From Anaerolineae bacterium (GTDB lineage: Bacteria > Chloroflexota > Anaerolineae > JAFGEY01): a DNA stretch of 49,717 nt. Shown one piece after another: positions 45,071 through 49,717 of this stretch. The notes under the pieces were generated by a model. That model was given only the letters and a program-made list of their open reading frames with translations. It had not been told where the DNA came from and searched no databases. Position 1 is the first letter of the stretch. The number at the start of each line of letters is the position of its first letter. The stretch covers positions 1 to 49,717 of the forward strand of contig JAFGIE010000253.1 in NCBI GenBank assembly GCA_016929775.1, read 5' to 3'. A program made the position numbers and the translations under genes.

Positions 45071-45082
45071 CTACTGCACTCC

Positions 45083-45565
45083 TCAGTCCGCCGATTCGAG
45101 ATCGATCCGGTCGACGTCCTGCACCCACTCGTCGCGCGTGTCGAGCTGCTCCAGCAGCGAAGCCAGCTTGAGCGTGCCACGACTGGACAGGTCAAAGAGC
45201 ACGCCGTTGGCGGGGTCGTCCACCTCGCGCCACGTCAGGCGCACGGACTTGTCTCGGCTGCTGCTGCCGACCACGACCGCCGTGTCCGGCTCGATCGAGG
45301 CTCCGTCCAGGTAGAGACGCAGCACGTCGCGCAGGAGCCACCCCTCTTGGAGCTTGCCCTCCTCGGCGTCGGTAAAGCTGGCTCCGGACAACTGCTCCAA
45401 GTCCTCGGGCACGAACGCCGCGACAAAGCGCCCATCGCGGTAGATCGGAACCGCGCCGGGCGGGAGTTCAGCCACCCGACGACGCCGTATGGCCTCCACG
45501 CCCAGGATCACCCCGGACACGACCACGATGATCGCCACGCCGATCAGGATTCGTTTGCGATCCAC
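45083..45565 (-). CDS. Anchored extracytoplasmic protein of the ECF-molybdenum locus
   Basis: 160 residues. One N-terminal membrane segment (6-25) then a soluble domain, so it sits outside the cytoplasmic membrane. Parts such as FVPEDLEQLSG, EGWLLRDVLRLYL and NGVLFDLSSRGTLKL loosely recall the fold of oxidoreductase molybdopterin-binding domains (sulfite-oxidase type), but the cysteine ligand is absent and I cannot assign a family. It begins at GTG with GGAGAGG upstream, between ecfT and ecfS. An auxiliary substrate-binding or delivery role for the transporter is an inference from position, analogous to the CbiN/NikN auxiliary proteins of metal ECF systems. Confidence 0.55.
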   Translation of the reverse strand: MDRKRILIGVAIIVVVSGVILGVEAIRRRRVAELPPGAVPIYRDGRFVAAFVPEDLEQLSGASFTDAEEGKLQEGWLLRDVLRLYLDGASIEPDTAVVVGSSSRDKSVRLTWREVDDPANGVLFDLSSRGTLKLASLLEQLDTRDEWVQDVDRIDLESAD

Positions 45566-45587
45566 CTATTCCTCTCCTCTCCCAGCC

Positions 45588-46313
45588 CTAGCACACGATG
45601 AACGCCGCCACGATGGCGACGGCGAGCGCCGTGAGCGCCCAATCGCGCCATCCCATGCGGATCTCATAGTAGGGACGGCGATGCGGCGCACCAAAGCCGC
45701 GCGCACTGGCTGCCTCTGTGATCGCCCAGGCGCGGCGCGTCGTGAGGACGATCGCCGGCACCGTCAGCGCGACCCAGTCGCGCAGGCTGACGACGATCGC
45801 GCGCAGCCCACGGACCTCTGGGAGCGCGCCGCGCGCGCCCTGCGCCTCGCGGATCGCCTGCCACTCATCGCCCAGCAGACCCACGCTCTGGAACGCCAGG
45901 CTGAGGCTGAACGCGTAGCGGTAGGGCACGCGCAGCTTCTCCAGGGCCAAGCGGAGCTCGCCCGGCGTCGTCGTGCCCACAAAGAGCGTGAACACGCACG
46001 CGAGCAGGATCACGCGCAGGGCCACGGCGATCGCAAGCTCAGGACCCACGATCACCCAGTCGACGACCAACAGGATCGCCAGCACCCACCTCAGGCGCCA
46101 CACCTGCCGCGCCGCCGGGACGAGAAGCCGCGTGGACCAGAGCAGCAGCACGTACAGGGCCATAAAGAGCGCGAGCCGCTCCACTGGCAGCATCACCGCG
46201 AGCGAAACACACACGCTCAACGCGAGCTTGGCGCGCGGGTCGACGCGCCGCAAGGGCGAACGCTCGACCAGCACCGGCACCAACAGGCGTGCCTGCCCCA
46301 ACCAGCGCCGCAT
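45588..46313 (-). CDS. ecfT: ECF transporter T component
   Basis: 241 residues. Membrane protein of about six segments that couples the ATPases to the S component. The coupling-helix motif ARG is seen in ITEAASARGFG near the C-terminus, and LRVPYRYAFSLSLAFQSV precedes it. The start overlaps the stop of the ATPase gene (TGATG), so ATPase and T component are translated together. Confidence 0.85.
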   Translation of the reverse strand: MRRWLGQARLLVPVLVERSPLRRVDPRAKLALSVCVSLAVMLPVERLALFMALYVLLLWSTRLLVPAARQVWRLRWVLAILLVVDWVIVGPELAIAVALRVILLACVFTLFVGTTTPGELRLALEKLRVPYRYAFSLSLAFQSVGLLGDEWQAIREAQGARGALPEVRGLRAIVVSLRDWVALTVPAIVLTTRRAWAITEAASARGFGAPHRRPYYEIRMGWRDWALTALAVAIVAAFIVC

Positions 46314-47749
46314 CACAGCTCCTCCAGCACCCAGTCGGGCACAGTGAGCCCGATCTGCGACCACGCAGCCCGGTCCTCCAGCAGGACAGCAGGCGGGCCA
46401 TCGGCAGCGATCCGCCCGTCGCCCAGCAACAGCATCCGGTCCGCGCGCGCGGCGAGCGACAGGTCGTGCGTCGTCATGATCACCAGCCGCCCGCTGTCAG
46501 CCAACGCACGCGCCAACGCCGCCAACCGGTCCTTGTGCACGTCATCCTGCCCCAGGGCGGGCTCGTCGAGCAGCACGCCGTGGCGCGGCGCGCGCATAAG
46601 CGCGACTGCCAGCCCGAGGCGCTTCTTCTGGCCCTCGCTCAGCAGCAAGGGGGGCGTGTCCTCGTATGCCCCGAGCCCGAGGGCGCGCACCAGCCACCGA
46701 TAGCGGTCCATATCGGGCTCACGCACCTTGTAGAGCACCTCTTCGCGCACGGTGGCATTGAACAACTGCAGGTCTGGGTTCTGGTGGACCAGCGCAAAGT
46801 CCGGACGCCCCTCGCCAGCGGCGATCGTACCCCTGTACGGCACCAGCCCTACCAGCGCGCGGAGCAAGGTAGTCTTGCCCGCCCCGTTCCGCCCGACGAC
46901 GGCGATCACTTGCCCTGCGGCGGCGGTAAAGCTGAGCCCGTCGAGGACCGTGCGCTCCCCCAGCCGCACGCCCAGGTCCGCGACGCGCAGACTGAACTCC
47001 CCTGCGCCCGATCCCGGAAAGGGCTCCGCCGGGAGCTGCCACGCGCGCGCATCCGCCGCGAACGAGCCGAGCGACAGAGTGCGCGCGCTGGGCAAGCTGC
47101 GCAGCGGCGTCACACGGTGCTCACAGACGATGACCGCAGTCCCTGCGCGGGCGAGAACACCCAGGTGCGCGACCAGGTCCTCGGACGCGACACAGTCGAG
47201 CATGGACAGCGGTTCGTCGAGCACCAGGATCGGGGGGCGCCGCGCCGCGATCGCCGCCAAGGCAACCTTTTGCTGCTCGCCGCCCGAGAGCGTCCCGGTC
47301 GCTCGCGCGCGCAGGGGAGCGAGTCCGAACTGGCGCAGCGCCGCGCCGAGCCGCACGCGCACGTCGGCGCGCGAGAGCCCGAGGTTCTCCAGGCCAAAGA
47401 CGATCTCTTCCTCCACCGAGGAGGCGATCATCTGCGAGGCAGGGTTCTGGAAGACCATGCCCGCGCGTTCGCTGAGCCGCCACAGCGGCGTGCGCGCCGT
47501 CGACAGTCCATCGAGCCACACCTCACCCTCCATCCGCCCGTGGTAGAGGTGGGGGATCAGGCCCGCTATGCAGCGCGCCAGCGTGCTCTTGCCGCACCCG
47601 GAAGGGCCGGTGACCAGCACCACCTCCCCGGGCTCCACAAAGAGGCCCTCCAGGCGCACGCCCCACTCGCTGCGCGGGTAGGTGTAGGCGAGATCCTCGA
47701 CGCGGACGAGGCCCCGGGGCCGATCGCCGTCGCGCGCCTGCCGGTCCAT
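46313..47749 (-). CDS. ecfA: Fused double ECF ATPase (EcfA-EcfA')
   Basis: 478 residues with two ABC ATPase domains in one chain. First: Walker A GPSGCGKST (48-56), signature LSGGEQQ (154-160), Walker B LVLDEP (175-180), H-loop VCEHR (His211). Second: Walker A GRNGAGKTT (286-294), signature LSEGQ (370-374), Walker B VLLDEP (392-397), H-loop TTHDL (His428). The Q-loops FQNPASQM and VHQNPDLQ are ECF-like. It starts 2 bases after the TiaS-like stop. Confidence 0.9.
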   Translation of the reverse strand: MDRQARDGDRPRGLVRVEDLAYTYPRSEWGVRLEGLFVEPGEVVLVTGPSGCGKSTLARCIAGLIPHLYHGRMEGEVWLDGLSTARTPLWRLSERAGMVFQNPASQMIASSVEEEIVFGLENLGLSRADVRVRLGAALRQFGLAPLRARATGTLSGGEQQKVALAAIAARRPPILVLDEPLSMLDCVASEDLVAHLGVLARAGTAVIVCEHRVTPLRSLPSARTLSLGSFAADARAWQLPAEPFPGSGAGEFSLRVADLGVRLGERTVLDGLSFTAAAGQVIAVVGRNGAGKTTLLRALVGLVPYRGTIAAGEGRPDFALVHQNPDLQLFNATVREEVLYKVREPDMDRYRWLVRALGLGAYEDTPPLLLSEGQKKRLGLAVALMRAPRHGVLLDEPALGQDDVHKDRLAALARALADSGRLVIMTTHDLSLAARADRMLLLGDGRIAADGPPAVLLEDRAAWSQIGLTVPDWVLEEL

Positions 47750-47751
47750 CC

Positions 47752-48438
47752 TCAGTCCAGCTTGAGCGGCAGCCAGTGCTCGCCCTCCCGTTTGACGACG
47801 AGCACGGGACGCGCCCCGCGCCGCGCCGGGCGCACTCGGTCGCACTGGACCGACCCCTCGTGCACCGGCTCGCCATCCATGGCTTGCACACCATCGATCC
47901 CGACGTCGAGAACGGCGCGCACCGGCACCACGCCCGACAGCTCTCGCGAGCGGTTCACGAGCACGTATCGCCCATCGTCGCCGCTTGCCGCCAGTCCAAC
48001 CGCCGCCAGTGCCCCGATCACGCCGCTCTCGTCGCCCCCCAGGCCAAACAGCGCGATCTCGTGCCGGTCCGCGAGGACACGCGCCTCGCCCTGGGAGACG
48101 ATCGCGCGCTGCACGCGTGCGCCATAGGCTGCGATCTCGTGCGGCGGGTCGACGGCGACACACAGCCCCGGATCGCTGCCCTGATAGTAGTCGTCAAGCA
48201 TCATGGCGCGCACACGCGCCGCCAGCGCAGCGAGATCCACGTTGCCGTTCGCGTCGAGCAGGATCGCCGAAGCGCTGTTGTTCTTGGTGTAGGGCACGCC
48301 GGGCGCCACGAGCAGCTGGTGCCGCGTCACGCCGTGCAGACGGTAATCCGCCCCCAGGACCCCCGCGATGGCGCGCGCCAGGTGCCCGGTCCCACGCGAC
48401 GTCAGCACGTCCGTGTCATCCAAACCGATATAGATCAT
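47752..48438 (-). CDS. TiaS N-terminal-like (DDTD) protein
   Basis: 228 residues. The N-terminus MIYIGLDDTDVLTSRGTGHLAR recalls the IGIDDTDS segment of archaeal TiaS, which makes agmatidine in tRNA-Ile2; the zinc-ribbon, OB and tRNA-binding domains of real TiaS are absent. HGVTRHQLL and YTKNNSA are further conserved-looking blocks. Bacteria use TilS for this tRNA step, so another function is likely. Glycine-rich loops could hold a nucleotide or metal-oxyanion. It lies between mosB and ecfA in the molybdenum transcript. The ATG at 48438 has AAGGAC eight bases upstream. Confidence 0.6.
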   Translation of the reverse strand: MIYIGLDDTDVLTSRGTGHLARAIAGVLGADYRLHGVTRHQLLVAPGVPYTKNNSASAILLDANGNVDLAALAARVRAMMLDDYYQGSDPGLCVAVDPPHEIAAYGARVQRAIVSQGEARVLADRHEIALFGLGGDESGVIGALAAVGLAASGDDGRYVLVNRSRELSGVVPVRAVLDVGIDGVQAMDGEPVHEGSVQCDRVRPARRGARPVLVVKREGEHWLPLKLD

Positions 48439-48517
48439 CCCTCTGTCCTTGTATGGCCGATCGCGGTGCACGCCGAGCAGGCGCGACACCCACCCCATCC
48501 CTTGGCGGCGCAGTCGC

Positions 48518-49351
48518 TCATGATGCCCTACGATAGATGCGCGTCCCGACGTTCTCGCCGCCCAGCGCCCGGGTCAGGTTCCCTGGCTCGCGCCCGTTGA
48601 CGATCAGGACCTCGCGCACGGCGCGCGCGTGCGCCAGCGCGTGGAGCATGGCGCGTTCGACCGGCAGATCTGCGAGGTCCATCGCCAGCAGCTCCTCGAC
48701 GGCGATCTCGGGGATGAACGCGGCTCGTGGATCCTTCTTGGGATCCGCCGTGAACAGCCCGCGTTCGTCCTTGACGAGCACGCAGCGCCGCGCCCCGACC
48801 GCCTCTGCGGTAAGAAAAGCCCCGCTGTCGGTGCGGTGAGGCGGGATGCGCCCGACCTGCGGCGGTTCTTCCCACCAGCTGTAGGGCGGCATGGCGTGCA
48901 TGACCGGGATCGCACCTAGGGCCATGTAGGCGGGCAGCTTGACGATGTCGTCGTGCCCGATCTTGATCCCGCCGTGGGGGGCGAGCAGGATCGCCACCAT
49001 CAGCGCGTTCTGCTCGCTGATGCTCGAGCCCAGCGCGGCCAACACGCCAGTGGGCATGTCCAGGTCGAGGGCGATGCTGTAGGCGTGCCGGCTGCGCGTC
49101 CCCCCGCCAGTCATCACCAACAACGGATAGTGTGCGCGCGCAGCGACGATCTCGTCGATCAAGGGCAGCAGCACAGCGCGCCCGCGATCGATGATGCTCT
49201 GCCCGCCCAACTTGACCACCGAGAGGTCAGGCAGAGCGCGAAAAACCGCCCCCCCTTCCGTGCGCTCAAGCAAGGCACGATCCATCAATGACTCCGCCAT
49301 GAGAGGCGTGTCGATGTGCAAGCGTCCAGATGCGTCTTTTCGCAGTGTCAT
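48518..49351 (-). CDS. Molybdenum storage protein-like (MosB-type) amino-acid-kinase-fold protein
   Basis: 277 residues, UMP-kinase-like fold. It lines up with MosB of the Azotobacter molybdenum storage protein: VVKLGGQSIIDRGRA (45-59), LVMTGGGTRSRHAYSIA (78-94), GVLAALGSSISEQNA, MPPYSWWEEPPQVGRIPPHRTDSGAFL (from 154), LVKDERGLFTADPKKD and VNGREPGNLTRALGGENVGT. In Azotobacter MosA3MosB3 stores Mo as polyoxomolybdate clusters using ATP. Only one such gene is present here, so the complex may be a homo-oligomer. First gene of the molybdenum transcript; ATG 49351 is nine bases from GAGG. UMP kinase itself is less likely given the IPPHR region. Confidence 0.8.
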   Translation of the reverse strand: MTLRKDASGRLHIDTPLMAESLMDRALLERTEGGAVFRALPDLSVVKLGGQSIIDRGRAVLLPLIDEIVAARAHYPLLVMTGGGTRSRHAYSIALDLDMPTGVLAALGSSISEQNALMVAILLAPHGGIKIGHDDIVKLPAYMALGAIPVMHAMPPYSWWEEPPQVGRIPPHRTDSGAFLTAEAVGARRCVLVKDERGLFTADPKKDPRAAFIPEIAVEELLAMDLADLPVERAMLHALAHARAVREVLIVNGREPGNLTRALGGENVGTRIYRRAS

Positions 49352-49492
49352 AGGCATCGTCCTCGATCCGCGGCGGCAGGGCCGACCACGTGCACAGGTA
49401 CGCGACCACAAGAGGCTGCACTGCGCTCGCACGCCGCCTGCCGCCGACCTCGCGCACGCGCCGGGATGCGTCGCGCCAGCGGATGGCGCGTA

Positions 49493-49529
49493 GAACGCAA
49501 AGACGGCGTCATGGATCGTAGACGCCGTC
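49493..49529 (-). terminator. Intrinsic terminator downstream of the Moco-like aptamer
   Basis: Minus strand: GACGGCGTC (49529-49521), ten-base loop, GACGCCGTC (49510-49502), perfect nine-pair stem, followed by TTTGCGTTCT. It lies about 30 bases after the aptamer, the position expected of an expression platform. Confidence 0.7.
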
Positions 49530-49557
49530 GCACGCCAAAGGCGCGATGCCGATCGAG

Positions 49558-49662
49558 ACGTCTCCTTTCCAAGCACGGGAGGCGGCGCCGTTTCCAGCGC
49601 AACCCTATCGCCCATTGGCCGTAGGCGCGATCGCCGGTAGGCCGAATGGGTCGGAGACCGTA
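49558..49662 (-). promoter_or_regulatory. Moco-type riboswitch (molybdenum cofactor RNA motif)
   Basis: Minus-strand RNA of about 105 bases. Closing helix GTCTCC (49658-49653) with GGAGAC (49565-49560); internal helix CCCATT with AATGGG, with flanking GGCC/GGCC; hairpin GCGC-TGGAAACG-GCGC; then CGCCTCCCG and TTGGAAAGGAG. These conserved pieces, including GGAAAC and GCCTCCC, are as I recall them from the Moco RNA motif (Regulski and colleagues), which senses molybdenum cofactor upstream of moa and related genes. It precedes a molybdenum operon, which agrees. I could not run a covariance-model search. Confidence 0.78.
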
Positions 49663-49675
49663 TTCAGGTCAGGGG

Positions 49676-49704
49676 ATTCTACCCCAATTCACGCCGCTAC
49701 GCAA
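49676..49704 (-). promoter_or_regulatory. Promoter of the molybdenum operon
   Basis: Minus strand TTGCGT (49704-49699), 17-base spacer, TAGAAT (49681-49676). Predicted start near 49669, a few bases before the aptamer. The leader to the mosB ATG is about 318 bases and holds the riboswitch, the terminator and about 150 GC-rich bases with no supported gene. Confidence 0.7.
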
Positions 49705-49717
49705 GTCCTCACGACCC

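Noticed and set aside
46289..48127. Long plus-strand frame opposite ecfA and the TiaS-like gene
   Set aside because: No domain or ribosome-binding site; the opposite strand encodes intact ABC motifs.
47752..48438. Agmatidine synthesis (true TiaS)
   Set aside because: Only the DDTD-type N-terminal part is present and bacteria normally use lysidine, so a tRNA-Ile2 role is not claimed.
49352..49615. N-terminal extension of the MosB-like protein from a start at 49615
   Set aside because: The extension runs through the riboswitch and terminator, has atypical Arg/Ala-rich composition, and the MosB similarity begins after 49351, where a ribosome-binding site is present.

Overview
The window is a 49.7 kb stretch of GC-rich, gene-dense bacterial chromosome. 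No phage, transposase, CRISPR array or rRNA is visible. Three features point to Chloroflexota, perhaps Anaerolineae-like: a T-box-controlled threonyl-tRNA synthetase that lacks the TGS domain, a serine hydroxymethyltransferase fused to GcvT, and an N-type rotary ATPase operon. This placement is inference; no rRNA or ribosomal protein is present to fix it. Promoters of the TTGACA-N17-TATAAT type are common and easy to read.

Layout. 0.1-2.2 kb: acyltransferase and UMF1/Atg22-like MFS transporter (minus). 2.4-5.5 kb: plus-strand operon of a winged-helix/iron-sulfur protein, a TtcA-like tRNA thiolase and an AcuC-type deacetylase. 5.5-7.9 kb: FtsK (minus). 8.0-11.3 kb: tRNA-Val(GAC), a T-box leader, an APH-fold kinase and thrS, apparently under one strong promoter. 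11.4-16.4 kb: membrane methyltransferase, DUF2085, DUF4013, sulfatase, DUF4126 and zinc-ribbon membrane proteins. 16.5-27.1 kb: minus-strand SHMT-GcvT fusion, preceded by an N-ATPase operon in the order beta, epsilon, AtpR, a, c, b(-delta), alpha, a c-di-AMP-receptor-like protein, gamma. 27.4-30.2 kb: fused membrane/spermidine-synthase-like protein and a putative HExxH protein. 30.3-38.5 kb: TetR-controlled ABC-2 exporter with two permeases, two ATPases and two membrane-fusion proteins. 38.6-40.5 kb: RNase III and a DUF218 (YdcF-like) protein. 40.5-49.7 kb: a single minus-strand transcription unit for molybdenum.

The molybdenum unit is the most striking region. A promoter at the right edge is followed by a leader that folds like the Moco riboswitch and ends in an intrinsic terminator. 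Then come a molybdenum-storage-protein (MosB-like) gene, a TiaS-like gene, a complete ECF-type transporter (fused double ATPase, EcfT, an anchored extracytoplasmic protein and an S component), then moaA, moaC, moaD, moaE, moeA and mogA. Read together, this is a candidate system for uptake, storage and insertion of molybdenum (or tungsten, or a pterin precursor), with an ECF transporter of unassigned substrate under feedback control by the finished cofactor.

A second candidate novelty is the DarA/PstA-like c-di-AMP-receptor protein encoded between alpha and gamma of the N-ATPase, translationally coupled to alpha. It suggests second-messenger control of an ion-pumping ATPase. The leader of that operon also carries an intrinsic terminator before atpD.
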